This document shows positions 8,757-20,959 of a DNA stretch of 31,125 bases, piece by piece. Position 1 is the stretch's first letter. Each line of letters starts with the position of its first letter. Source of the DNA: Gamarada debralockiae (lineage: Eukaryota; Ascomycota; Leotiomycetes; Helotiales; Hyphodiscaceae); the NCBI GenBank assembly GCA_002803225.1, contig NXFV01000760.1, forward strand, positions 1 to 31,125, written 5' to 3'. Under the pieces are notes generated by a model, which saw nothing but the letters and a program-made list of their open reading frames with translations, made no database searches and was not told the origin of the DNA. The position numbers and the translations under genes are program-made.

Positions 8757-11334
8757 TCATTCTCCTTCAGTGCGGTCGAGCGCAGAATTGAACCATTGCG
8801 GAAAGGGGTTTGACATCCCAAGGATATCTTCCCATTTTGGCATCTGATACCCCGATCCCCAACCGTCCTACACCGCGTCAATTACAGTCACCCAATTCTA
8901 CACTGAGAAGATAGTACTTACCAAATCACCAGGTTCTCCATTCATCTCAAGAGCCGCTGTGAGATCCCCATCACCCCATCTGCCTTCATCCATCGGTGGC
9001 AAAACTTGCATTCCCCTCCGGCGACGTGATGCCATCATGAAGTCGATGGGTTTGGGGCGTTCTAGAATCGATTCATCGACTTCACCAACCGCTGTCTCTT
9101 TCGTATCCGTCGAGCGTGCAGTGCCCAACTTTTGAGCCTTTCCAAGGACAATCCGCAACACTTCAACCGCCTTCCGAGCTTCTCTCGATGACTCGCTGGA
9201 GCGGAGCCATATGAAATATGACTCGTTCAACGCCTTCACCACGCCGTCCCTCATCTCAATATCAGAACTACTTCCAGAAAGCTCCGCAGAGGAATCAGCG
9301 TTTACGCCATGATTGAGATCTAGGCACAATATCATCGTCGCAAGCAAGAACTCATGCTTAACAATCGAGCTCACCTTCCATCGATCCTGATACAGCCGTC
9401 CGCCAATTTGCATCTCTTGGTCCACCTCTCGCTGGGTTTCCAATATCTGCAGCGCAGCTTCTATGCATGTCGTTCGAGAATACGTGAAACTTGTATCGGT
9501 CCTAGCTTGGAGCAAGTATTTGCGATGCAGGATACACCTGGCTTTGTGGAAGAGAAGAGCGACGTATATACGGCGCATGATGAGAGTTGGACTGTCCATG
9601 ATAGCTTTAGTCATTGGGCGCATGGCCAGCCACTCCGGGATGGCCTTGTACGTATCATAGAGGACGTTATCCAACGCCATGATGTCCTTGTATGAGCACG
9701 GTGGCGTGGTGGTCGTCAAGTCAGTGATTCTCCCGAATACACCAACGATTCCGCTCTTCGCCACAAAGAACTGAACGGGCGTCTGCACCGTATCCGGCCT
9801 TTCAATTGGCAGCTCTATCATCTGCGTATCCAAGTCATCATCCAGCAAATTGCGCGGCGCCGCGGAATCGCAATGAGAATCCTTGATCATACTCGGCAGT
9901 CCAACTTGAGCGGATGTGAACACATCAAGCATACAGACCACCATCCATGTGCGCCGTCTCATTTCCGCTTGGAAAGGAGAGATGCGGGGGAAATGCGACC
10001 CGTCGATGTGATAACCCATTCGCAGAGCTAGCCGGATGATGATCCCGAGCAGGACCCAATTACTGATCTGAGTGTCTTCGCTGCGAACACTCTCCGCGTG
10101 AAGGTAGAGAAGAAGCGTCTCGATTGTGTATGGGGAACAATTGGTGTAATTACCTAGGATGAGGCATTGGATTGTCTTTTCGCGGTATTTTGAGATGAGG
10201 TGTTTGGGGTCTGGCGTCAATTCCTGGTGAAAGGGCGTTGCAGATTCGTTTGGAGAGAATTGCTCGTATAGAGTCGCTGCGCACATCGTTGCAAATAGAA
10301 GACCAATCCACATTACGGACGCTTCTAGTGGGCTCTCCCAAAATTTCTCGTACTTGCTACGGTCAGCAAGAAGGAGGCTGGCTTCACGGAAGAAATACCT
10401 CTTTCAGGAAAGTTGGACTGTGAATTATCACTATCCGTCTCAGCATCGCAATAAACCTTTTCAAACTAGATGGGAATTCAACGTACCAGGAACAATATCT
10501 ATGCTGCTAAAGCACTTGGCTACCAACCTGTCGACAAGTGGTCTTGCTGGGATTGCTGCCAAAATTTCTTCCTTTTCGACCTCCTTGTATCCCCCAAAAA
10601 GGAGTTCAGGTCCTTCGAACTCTGGTACTCCATTTGTTGGCGCATAATTTTCAACCGGGGTTCCATCATCTTCGAAATGGTCCTTGAGCTCCGAGATCTG
10701 CGTTCGTAAGCCTTGAGATTGTTTGGATGATTAAGGAAATTGGGTCTGGGTACCTTTTCCAAGATCGCGCTCCAGTGAGCGCTCTCGACGTAGCTTGTCT
10801 CTGCATTCTCCAAGCTGATGCGCCCGAGATTTTCTGAGAGCTGTGGATTTTGCACTGGCACAAAGTTGTTCGTAGGAGGTTCGTTGGCTGACAATGGTAG
10901 GTTCGAGGAGCTGGGCGGTTCACTGCAAACTTGCTTGACGGTGTGCGAACTACTTATCTGCGATTTTACAAGTCTTTCCAATTCCTCAATTCGGTCATGA
11001 AGACTCGTGGATGCAGGTTGATCTGGACGCAAGTGTCCTCGGTCCAATCGCTGAGAAAGATTGGAAGAAGCCGCATAAGTGCAAGAATGACCTCGTCGTA
11101 CACAGTTCTCGCATGGCTGCTCTCGATCGCATTTCAATCTGCTCGTAATGAGTGATCGTTCCTCCAATTTCTTCAAATTTATTGCAAGAAAATTCCGAAA
11201 ACCTACTTTCTTCTCCGACATAAAGAACATGACAGCTGGGGTTTATCCCGTCGTCTGCTTGCTCTGGGTGGTAGCCTCGTGGATTGAGGCTTACTTGGTA
11301 TTTGCCCCTTTGGTTGTAGTGACGAATATGTCAT
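8757..11334 (-). CDS. Zn2Cys6 fungal-specific transcription factor
   Basis: Six exons on the minus strand: 11334-11207, 11138-10754, 10697-10487, 10430-10399, 10352-8922 and 8867-8757 (introns 68, 56, 56, 46 and 54 bp) give 765 aa with all phases agreeing. The first intron splits the DNA-binding domain; joining it restores CSLCRRRKLKCDREQPC and then ENC and HSC, the CX2CX6CX5CX2CX6C zinc cluster at residues 36-62. A short coiled coil follows (LHDRIEELERLV). The middle contains the fungal-specific transcription factor domain, with VIIHSPTF, RMGYHIDG near residue 363 and EMRRRTWMVVCMLD. The C-terminal exon ends in an aromatic tail (YQMPKWEDI, FPQWF). It is a nuclear regulator; the target is unknown, but the divergent reductase gene next door is the obvious candidate. 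Confidence 0.93.
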
Positions 11335-11928
11335 GATCCTACTCAGCAATCAGTTTTCCTGGAGTGCTTTTGGCATCATCGCCTGGAAAGCGAACTCCAG
11401 CAACGGTGTCGAAAGGAGCAGTACGCGATTGAAGTATTCCGTACAAAGGCCGATGAATCGTCCGTACCAATCAGCGATCGTCCGACCATCCGTCCCGACT
11501 GTTGAAATCGGCCCACGAAAGAAAAGCCCAGCCAATTGGGAAAGGGTCTTCGGAGAGGAGTTTAACCGAATTTCTAGTGTATTTTACCCCCTGCCAATTC
11601 AGGGGGCCCAATCAGGAGCTTCTTCATTGTCCGAGATGGAAAACACCAAATATTTTGGATTTGAACATACAGAAGAAACTTCGCATTCGCTCAGGTGTTC
11701 GGAATTTTTTACTGTCCGCAGGTGGCTTTCGGGAAGACTTTTGCAGAGAAAAGTACACCAGTGCCATCTATATATCTGAGCATTTCTCCTTGGAAATGGA
11801 CAATCATATTCAGCATACCACTCTCGTGCAGCTTCTTCCATTATTAACAATCAGATCCTCATCAACAAATGAGGAATTTCCTGTATTTCTATGCCCTCAA
11901 CTTCTTCGTCGAAATTGCCACCGCAACA
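11335..11928. promoter_or_regulatory. Shared divergent promoter region, regulator and reductase
   Basis: 594 bp separate the two start codons. ATCGTCCG occurs twice, near 11458 and 11476; CCG/CGG triplets are the half sites used by zinc-cluster proteins, so these are candidate operator sites. CCAAT-type sequence is present near 11468. An open frame of 148 codons at 11333-11779 (plus) has no recognisable features and is not taken as a gene. Confidence 0.4.
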
Positions 11929-13205
11929 ATGTCCACAAAAATGCCCACCAACAAAGCAGCCTGGGCCGTAGGAACAAAACAGCCCCTTTCAGTTAGAGAA
12001 GCGCCCTACACCCGTCCCCTTCCCAACGAAATCGTCGTCAATAATGGCGCCGTAGCCATAAACCCCGTGGATTGGATCAAAATACACGTGGGCGACATGA
12101 TGTTCAGTTGGATCAAATATCCCTTCGTCTTCGGCTACGACTGTGCCGGAGAAGTCGTCGAAATCGGCTCCTCAGTCACTCGATTCAAAGTCGGAGATCG
12201 TGTTGTTGGTAATGCATGTGGTATGAATAGCAAAATTAACAAGTCGTCGCACAGCGCCTTTCAGAACTATACGGTGTTGATGGACCATATGACGAGCGCG
12301 ATTCCGGATACGTTGTCGTTTGAAAAGGCCGCAGTGCTACCGTTGGGTTTCTCGACAGCTGCTTGTGGAATGTTTCAGCAGGATCAGTTAGGGCTCGAGT
12401 TTCCGACAGTTCCGAGATCGAAGGCTGGGAATGGAAAGACTTTGATTGTGTGGGGAGGTTCCACGAGCGTCGGTTTGAATGCTATTCAGGTGAGCTCTGC
12501 GACTTTTCATTGAATCCCCTGCTCCGGGTCGGAATGTCTCTATTATTGGTATGCTTTTACTGACATCTGCCTCGACTCAGCTTGCAGTAGCAGCTGGTTA
12601 TGAAGTCTTCACAACCTGCTCACCCAAGAACTTCTCCCTCGTCAAATCCCTCGGTGCGTCCAAAGCCTTCGACTACAACAGCCGCACGGTAGTCCCCGAT
12701 CTAATCCACGCCCTCAAAGACAAAACCGTCGCAGGCGCATTATCAATTGGACCTGGTGCTGCAGATGCATGCATGGACATCCTACCGAAGTGCAAAGGCA
12801 ATAAATTCATTTCGATGGCCAGTATGAATCCCCCAGTCCTCACCTGGTATCCTGACAAGCAATACTGACTCATCGCTCACTGTAGCCTATCCAACACCCT
12901 CACCTCTACCAAAGCGCTTTGTGCTCGTCATTACAATTTGGTCTTTCCTCTCATGGAGTGTGGCCAATTGGTATAAATCCAAGACCCGGGGAGTGAAGAC
13001 TGCGTACATATTTGGCGGTTCACTGGTCGATAATGGGATTGGGAAGATGATCTATGAGGACTTTCTCCCCAGGGCGCTGGCGGAGGGTGAATTCGTTGCT
13101 GCTCCTGATCCGATTGTTGTTGGTAAGGGGTTGGAATTTGTTCAACCTGCGTTTGAGATGCAGAAGAAGGGTGTATCGGCTAAGAAGGTTGTTGTCTCTT
13201 TGTAA
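11929..13205 (+). CDS. Medium-chain reductase, zinc-less (toxD/quinone oxidoreductase-like)
   Basis: Exons 11929-12489, 12581-12821 and 12886-13205 (introns 91 and 64 bp) give 373 aa. The N-terminal GroES-like half contains INPVDWIK and YDCAGEVVEIG, followed by FKVGDRVVG; the Rossmann half has the dinucleotide motif VWGGSTSVGLNAIQ at about 174-187. The GHE zinc ligands of true alcohol dehydrogenases are absent and NPVDW is typical of the zinc-independent enoyl or quinone reductases found in many fungal clusters. It should reduce a C=C bond with NADPH in the cytosol; the substrate is unknown. The donor at 12822 (GTATGA) was chosen because it alone keeps the C-terminal third in frame. An in-frame ATG at 11869 would add 20 residues; the later ATG fits family starts better. 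It is transcribed away from the zinc-cluster regulator. Confidence 0.9.
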
Positions 13206-13769
13206 TGGGGATATCGGGAGACGGGGACGGGAGGCTGGGAGCTGTATACAATTTTGATTCCTTTTTTGAATAGAGAGTTTCATTTTGTCCTGCAAGGAAA
13301 TAGTGGTAATAGAAGAAGGAAGAGTTACATCAAATTCGCTTGCGGCAATGTACAAACATTCTTCGCTTAATCCATCTCATTAAACCTCTCCTATGCTCAT
13401 CTGATTTGGTCTGTTGCCATCATTATCGTCCATCTGAGCTTCTCACCACATGCAATCATTACCGGACCGCTCTTCTCTAAACGCCACTTAAATACAACCG
13501 CAATTCTCTAGATGCAGTGCAATGCCAGGGAGAAACCAAAAAAAACCTGTGCTATCCACCCATATACCTACAATCCAATGAAAACATAAACGCAAATGCA
13601 GAATCAATCCAACTAAAGAGAAGAAAACTGTTCATACATCAATCAATCATGAGATGATAAACCCCACTTTCTCTTTCCACTTTCATCTCCACCCTGACTC
13701 TCGCACCAAATATCTCGTACTGCTATCTCAGCACGGCGACCTTCAGGCCGACGAATGATTCGGCGGAGT
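13206..13769. other. Convergent 3' region, no gene seen
   Basis: 564 bp between the reductase and the 3' end of the large DH/PH-like gene. It is rich in A/C tracts on the plus strand and should hold both 3'-UTRs. Nothing else is recognised. Confidence 0.55.
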
Positions 13770-16700
13770 TCAACGACCCACAGCCAACAGCCCAAAAATC
13801 CAATCAGCATCCCGCTTATTCCCGGTATCAAACAGCCACTTCCTCGTCCGACCAGACACACCACCATACGCACTCACCATGCCAACCTCTCCATTGTCAC
13901 CTATAACATCCTCCCAAATATTACACGCAATACCATTATTACCAATCCGCGAGAAACAGTTAGCACCAAGAATGACGTCGAGTAATACCACATTCGGCTT
14001 GTCCTTCTCTTTCTTCTCCTTCTTGGTTTCTCCGTGTTCAGAAATCGGGCCTAAGTCGGGGCTTTGTGAGGGAGAGGATGAGATGAGAGGTTTGCGGGTA
14101 ACGAGGACTCGTTTTTCTAGGCCGTTGTAGAGAGAGGAGGCTTGGCGCATACCTGGTGGAGGGGCGGTGATTGTCAATCGGGCTGCGCCTTGGTCGTCCC
14201 ACTTCGATTGGGTAGCAAGGACGTAGAGGCGGATTTTCAAGTTCTCGGATCCGAGGTTCGTGAGATGGCCATTCGTCATGGAAGTACCAGCTAAGGAAGG
14301 ACTACTTGGAGTGCGAGGTGGCGTCGTTCCAGAGCTCGAGCTGGAGTACATGCTCTGTGGACCAGAGACGATGCCGGACTTGCTCTGTGAGTTTTCAATG
14401 GAGCTCTTGCCAATATTGAAGGATCCTCTGCTCATTCGCCTGAGAGCCGAGAAGGCCGAAGAATTGGACCCGGCACTTTGTTCGGATTCTACAGTGGTAG
14501 ACGGTGCTCGAGTGGAAGCTCGATAACTCTTCCTTCGCCCGAGCCAAGAACGACGACGGTTGCTTTTGATAGCAGATTCGTAAGCGTGGGTACCATAAGA
14601 GTTCAACATGCGCTCTTCCTCTAGCTTCTTGTATATGGGGTTATCCATGCGCGCACGGTGGATAGCGAGGTAGAGTCCTTGACAGTCCATGACGTTGATT
14701 GCTCGATATCGGACTGTGCCACTGCATGTAAGTCTTGATTCGGGTCTTGGCGGTGATTGGATCTCGATGTCGAGGGCGGTACTTTGGCGAAGCGATACAA
14801 CGGGCGTGAGTTCCAGGGAGATAAGTGGGCGCTCGACATTGGGATCGCTATCTTGGCTGAGATCTGATCCTCCAGGCAGTTCGAGATGCGCATCAACCAC
14901 TGGAGAAGAGTGAGCGGCGCTCATCTCAAAAGCCTCGATTCGTCCAGGACTGATGATGATAGAGCAGGGCTCAGCCCACAGGTCCTCCCAGCGACCTTTC
15001 TCGTTAGACCAGGATGAGATCATTGCAGTCATCTTCTTGGTCGCGCCTGGGAACCTCTGAACTGGAACACCTTGGTACGGTGCTTGGGATGCAGATTGAG
15101 ATGGTGCCAAGGTACTGTTTGGAAGACTGTAGAGTGACGCTTGAGGCGAGACTCGCCTTCCATAGATACTCACACCGGGTTGGATTTGAGGAAGCTCGGC
15201 TGCTTCAAGCTCTTCGTCTGATGATTCGGTGTAAGAGCCATCATCCTGAGAGTCAGATAGATCAGACGAAGACGAGGTTCCGGAAGCATCAGAAGGTTGG
15301 TATTCATGCTTCAATGGAGATGAAGATCTGCGTGTCTTGGCCTTTGGAGTTGGACTTTCAAGAATTGGAGACTTCTTCAAGGTGTTGGGAGTAGTTGGAA
15401 CTCTATGAACAGGCGGAGGCGGAGCACCATCGTCACGAACAGGATTCGGGTCGCCTGTAGGAGTGACAGGCTGTTGCTTCTTTAAGACATTGGGTTCTGG
15501 TCTCATTGATTCTTTCAACGGGCTGCTGGGCTTGGGCGTTGATGTCGCGCTATTGTTGCGAACTTTGGGTATGAACGGCAGATCCATTGTTCCGCTCCGG
15601 CTCGGTTCTGGACTGTGGGGTCTCTCAGGGGTGATGTCCTTGTCATCAGAAACCAATTGGGACTGTGCAAGGGGCGAAGTCGGTTGGGACTGTGAGCGTG
15701 AATGGTATCTCGCGGGCCTTGCGCGCTTCATCTGTCCAGCTTTTTCCATAGCCTCATTGAGATCTCTTGGATCAAAGCTACTGACCGTAGACTCTTCTTT
15801 GATGGAGTGGGGGAGTGTAGATGCAATGCGCATGTGAGCTGATGTCTGTCGGCGTTCCTTTCGATTGCTTGCGAACTCCTCAGCTTCTCTCCGGCGTCGT
15901 TCTCCAATTGGGATCTCCGCATCGGCGGGTGAGCTAGGCGTGTCCGTGGGGGTCGAGGATGGAGGCAATGGCAAGGTACTCGAAGCCTTTGGAGCAATTT
16001 CTGGCGGCATGGGGATAGTACCCAGCATTTCGATCCATTCAGCAATAGTTTCGTCGTCGTCGGTCTCGACAAAAAAGCACTCTCGCCACTCTTGGGGTCC
16101 AGAGATGCCTCTTGCCATGACTACCATCTGGCCAGTATGATCGCCATGGCGAGCTGAGACGAAATCAATTGCAAGCGGAGGGAACAAAAGCCAGCGATCG
16201 GTATCATCGGTAGCGCAGACGAGAACATCCCCGGCATCGTTCTGGTCTGAAGGTTTGTCGCGAAGCAACAATTCAACTCGGCACTCCAGTCGCTGACCGC
16301 TCGAGTGTTGCAAATCGAGCGAGAAAAAGTCCTTTGCGTACACCTGGCGCGTGCGGTCAATCTTGACACCCTCAGCCAAAGCCATTGTCTTCAGATCTCG
16401 CGCTCGAGATGGATCGGTATTGTAGGCTTCGCGATCAACAATTCTGGCTTCTTCTTGCTTAAATCGGAGGCGTACTTTCACTTCCAAATCCTCGAACAAC
16501 AACTTGACTTTCCCCGAGAGTTCGGAATGCAATAGCTTGTCGATGCCCTGCAGTTCATTAGCTTTGCCTGGAGACAGTTGAGTTGAAATAAACAAACCTT
16601 CACAATCTTCGCAAGATACTTCCCTCTAACCAACGGCCTCTTCAGCATGTACTGAACATCAGCGCGCTCACCATTGGCATTGAGCACATCTCCATCTGCA

Positions 16701-19570
16701 TTGCGCGGCATCTCGTCGAGAGTTGACTTTTGCTCCATCGAAGATTGGCGTGAAGCTGGTGCCAGATTAACAACAACGTCTTGAAATCCCATACGCCAAG
16801 AAGCAAGGTAATCCTCGTAGGTTTTGTGAGCAGTCTGAGCCCAAGCAATAAAAGCGTGGGGATCTTGTAGTGGAATGCGTTTGTGGAGACTCTTTAGTCG
16901 CTCCAGAGCAATGCCCATGTCGACAATAGGTTTGGTGAAAGAAGAGTCTGAAGCGTCGCTAGTGCTTGGGTTGAAGAGGCCCGCCGCGATTGCTGAGTCT
17001 GATTTTGAAAGAACACAAGTAAGCAAAACAGGAATAACACCGTCCACTAATGTCTTCAACTCTCGCATATACTTTGCCTCATCATCGGCAAGTTCACGCA
17101 TGAGATCTTGAATCGTTGCTGATTCAAGGTGAGTTCTTGAAGTGCGAACGCTTCTTGCAGACCTGATACTTTTTGCTCGGCCTGGTGCACCAGTATCAGG
17201 TAACGACAGGATAGAAACCAAATCTGAGTGTTTGGTGAGTCGCCTCTTCAGTCCTGGGCCTTTGCCAGACCCTTTGCTCTTACGTGACAGACTTGAAGGC
17301 GTGGCCCCAGTCAAGACTGTATCTTGCGTGATGGTGGTTTGTGAGAGCTCAGATGTAGTTCCTGTGAGTGAAGAAGACGTGCTAAATGTTTCAACAGATG
17401 CTATTGTTGACAGTCGATGCTCACCGGTGGTGGGAACTGGTCGCCGCGGATACGCTGGCAGTGGTTTTTCTGATTCCTGCTTGGGAACATCAAAGCTTGA
17501 GCGGTCTGGTACTCGAGGACTTCGTTTGGGTGGCGGATCATCTGATACCGTGTTCTCACAAGGAGGATCAAACTCTGGCGGGCTACAATTCTCACGCATA
17601 CCAGATATATCGGCCAGAGGGTTTGAGAAGCTCTTGGGGCGAATGGGAGCTGACTCGCCCCGGAAAGCATCCAACAATACGTCCTTGAGAGGTAACTTCC
17701 TCGTGGACTTGGGCGATGAAGTGTTGCGAGTAGCAGGGCTTCTCCTCAATCCGGTGGGAGATAGAGGTGGAGAGTTCTCCATACTTGGGAGAGTTTCACG
17801 AGCTTTCCGACTCTCCAGCGGAGAAGTTTCTCGGGCGGGTGCCTCGTGGGAGTCCTCTTCTAGGTCCCGAGATTTTCGAACTCGACGCTTTCTCCTACTT
17901 CCACTGGCTGTAAGGTCCCGCTCCGTTTGATCATCTGCCTTATAGCTTTGCTTCCTAGATGGCGATTCTGGCACCTCCAAAGTAGATGGAGGTGCAGACG
18001 GGCGATCAACAAAAGGATCCGTCGTCCCATTCAACCAAGACTCAATGCTCGGCGGTTGATGTGGACCAGCTCGGGGAGGATCCACTGTATCGCGTGCTAT
18101 ATTCATACCCTCATTGTAGATCTTCTTAAAGACTTTAGGCACAGCAAAACTATTGCTTCGTTTTGGCGGTGGCCTTCTCAACGTTCCTGCTTCAGCACCA
18201 ACGGGAAGGTCCAGGACACTGAACGCAGAATTACCGAATGGAATCTCATCCATAGATTCAGGAGTTCCCGATTTTCTTTCTCGTCGTTTGAATTTTTGCG
18301 ATCGGCTAGGCGTCACAAATGAGAAGTTGTCATCATCCGGATTGCTTTCCCAATCGTTCGTGTCTCCTTTGCTCTCAGAATCTGGCGGTCTTGAATGTCT
18401 CTCGCTTGTTTTCCTGGGAGTCGCAATTTCTTCCGTCTCGTGCTCTTTAGGCTTCCTCTTACTGCCTTCCTTTCGAATAGGTTTGACGCGAATACGATCA
18501 TCGACAGAAAGAGAATTTTCTCTAGACGGCTTTATTCGTATTCCATCGTCAAACGAGGCGTCAGGGGACGGTTTGATGCTAATGTCGTCATCTGGCGAAT
18601 TGGCTCTTGAAGGCCGTATTCGAATTCCATCATCGGGTATTGGCCCTTGTTTAGAGACATGCCTCGAATGAGACACCTTTCTCTTCGTGGGTGTCTCTTC
18701 TGAGTCCGCTTGTCTCGAGACTTTCCGGCTCTTGGGCGTCCCGCCCGAGTCATCCCGCGTCGAGACTTTTCTACTTCTAGGCTTCTCTTCTTCCTCGACT
18801 TCAACCACAATTTCCTCACTGCCAGTTCTCTTGACCCAATCCTCGATTTTTCTCTCCAATGGCGGATTCGTTGCCGTCGCTTTCAAGAAGTCCTTGGGTA
18901 TCGAAGCTCCCTTCCTAGGCGGACTCTTCCTCTTATTCTTCATCCAGTGATCATCACTAATGACCCTCTTCTTCGGCGCACTCTTATTCTTCTCTGTCTC
19001 CTTCCCTTTCTCATCATCTTCTTCCCTACTTTTCCGTCGTCCAGGCCTCTTCCCCTCTCGCATCTTAATCCTCAGCCTATCTTCCTCACCCACACTCCCG
19101 TCTTCCACTCCATTCCCAACATCCTCCGGCTCGCTCTTCCCATCCTCAATAACCACCGCCGCAGCAGCACTAGCCTTCTGCCACTGTTTAACCCTGTCTT
19201 TCACTCCCCCGGGCTGCGGAACCTTCCCAACAGCCTGCTCCTCCAGCTTCAGCTCCCTCTTCACGACATCCAAACTCCTTCTTCTTGCCACTGCTCCGGT
19301 TCCTCTGCCAGTTCTACTCGCGCTCGGTCTCCCCAACAGAAAGTCCCCGAGCAATGTAGGCTCCGGCTTCTTGCCTCCAGTCTTGGTGCGCGCCGGCGCT
19401 GTATTGGGTGTCTTAGCCACTGGGTTCGTCTTTTTCCTGATGGGCGTGGCATTGGAACGGCGTTTGACAGCCGCAGAGCGCCGGGGCGTCGCTGGGCTTT
19501 TGGGTTTCGAGGTTGGGGAGGGTTGGGATTTGGTTGGGGTTTTATCGTCTTCATCGTCGGGGGAAGGCAT
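13770..19570 (-). CDS. Very large DH/PH-like protein, possible Rho GEF or scaffold
   Basis: Two exons, 19570-16598 and 16547-13770, joined by a 50-bp intron with branch site GCTAATG, give 1916 aa. Residues 1 to about 810 are Ser/Pro/Lys/Arg-rich and probably disordered, with internal short tandem repeats. From about 819 begins a helical region (TIQDLMRELADDEAKYMREL) that resembles the start of a Dbl-homology Rho GEF domain; it continues across the intron to about residue 1040. Later segments, RWEDLWAEPCSIIISPGRIE and the C-terminal stretch with CNIWEDVIGD and WIFGLL, look like PH-type folds, separated by another Ser/Thr/Pro-rich linker. This suggests a membrane- or cortex-associated signalling protein acting on a small GTPase. 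I do not recognise a named orthologue and the DH call is by eye. A CTAAC...ACAG run 3 bp before the ATG may be a 5'-UTR intron end. Confidence 0.8.
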
Positions 19571-20959
19571 GGCCTGTTCATTTCAGCAAATCGTCGTTAG
19601 TTTGCGCCTTCTGCATTCCACGGCCATTTCGGAAGGAATGGGAAGAGTGAAAGGAATGTAAGGTATTTACAGTAACGGTTAGAGAAGTCGGCCCTCAGCA
19701 CAAACGGCGCTTGCCTCCACCGACAACAACTTGTACAAGGGAAACGTCGCGCATTCGTGATACAGTATTGAACAACGAAGGTGTGTAGTTTGCGGCTCAA
19801 TTGAAGCAAAGCAATGAACGCACAATGTCGTGCGCTTGTACATCTGGATGCCAGCCGGCTCGCGTTCTGGATCTTGGTATTGGCTGCTGGGCTGGCTTTA
19901 GTGTTGGTGGAGCAACGGCAGCTCTCCAAATATCTTTGCTTCCTCGAAATATCTACAACTTCAAAGGCTATCAATTCAGAGAATGATTTTTGCCATTTAC
20001 GAGAAAATAAAGACAAGTTTCAGTTCGTTTTTCTTTTCTTGTTATTATTATACGTGTAATCCCAAGTCTATATCTCATTATGTAGGATTCTTGATGCTCC
20101 GGTGCTTTCTGTTTTGTTTACGCATTAACAGCCGCTTCCTAGTCGATATCAACATTAGCGATGACAGGCGCGTCTCATGGGCTGGCTTTTGATTGGAAGC
20201 CTTGTGCGCAAGGCGCAATTACCTTTCTTCCTTTTTTGAGCCGTCAAGCGACGCATCTCCCAATTAATCATGACCAAGTTCACAATGGCTCGTTTCCTCG
20301 AATTGAGGATATTGATTGAGGTCTTGAAAGAGGTCAATATTTAAGCCAAAGCAAGCATGTGAAATTCGACGCACGGTTCAACTTGATGGTATGCCAGGAT
20401 CAAAACCGGAATTGCGCAGGGCTTTAGGCCATTTGGGGGATCGGTCGCTTGGGGGAGCAACGCTTTGGGTGGCCCGATGGCAGGCTGAGAATTGGGAGAT
20501 GGTGATTGGCATTTTGCATGATGAATATCTTTTGGGTGATTGGATTTTGCTGTTGATGCTTAGTTGTTGGTGTTGGTGTTTCGCGAGAAGTGATTGGACA
20601 GTTCACAGCCTCGCTGTGCTAGCCTTGCTCAACCATTTCGAGAGTCTGTGGAATTGAGCTCTGAATATCAGATTTCTTACCTTACTTGAATGCAATTGCC
20701 TTCCTAGAGCATGGTTTATTTTGTATTAAAATCTCGCTATGCAGAGACTCTATTTTATGTACGTCTAATTGTGTTTCCATCTATAGAATGCGCACAGGTG
20801 TATTTCAACTTTCTGGTCTTCCCAAGAAAACTCTCGCACATGGTATCTTCGTCTAACCAGGCACTCTATTCAAGATGGCCCATCCCTGGAATCTCGCTCC
20901 AAAACTGCATCCATCTATCTACAAAGTTCGATAGCGCTTGTATCCTCCAACCGTCCACT
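19571..20959. other. Long intergenic region, no gene seen
   Basis: About 1.4 kb between the large DH/PH-like gene and the 3' end of the sterol isomerase gene, so it holds the promoter of the former. A TTGTTGGTGTTGGTGTT run near 20564-20580 is a small simple repeat. Open frames here are short and lack domains. Confidence 0.5.

Noticed and set aside
11333..11779. 148-codon plus-strand frame starting with ATG
   Set aside because: It fills the divergent promoter between regulator and reductase, lacks recognised motifs and would leave no promoter; taken as chance.
13879..16140. Several plus-strand frames of 75-126 codons
   Set aside because: All overlap the second exon of the large gene in antisense and have no own splice sites or motifs.
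18710..19661. Long plus-strand open frames of 296 and 233 codons
   Set aside because: They lie antisense to the Ser/Pro/Lys-rich first exon of the large DH/PH-like gene; biased codon composition of that exon creates open antisense frames of Leu/Pro/Ser-rich sequence with no domain.
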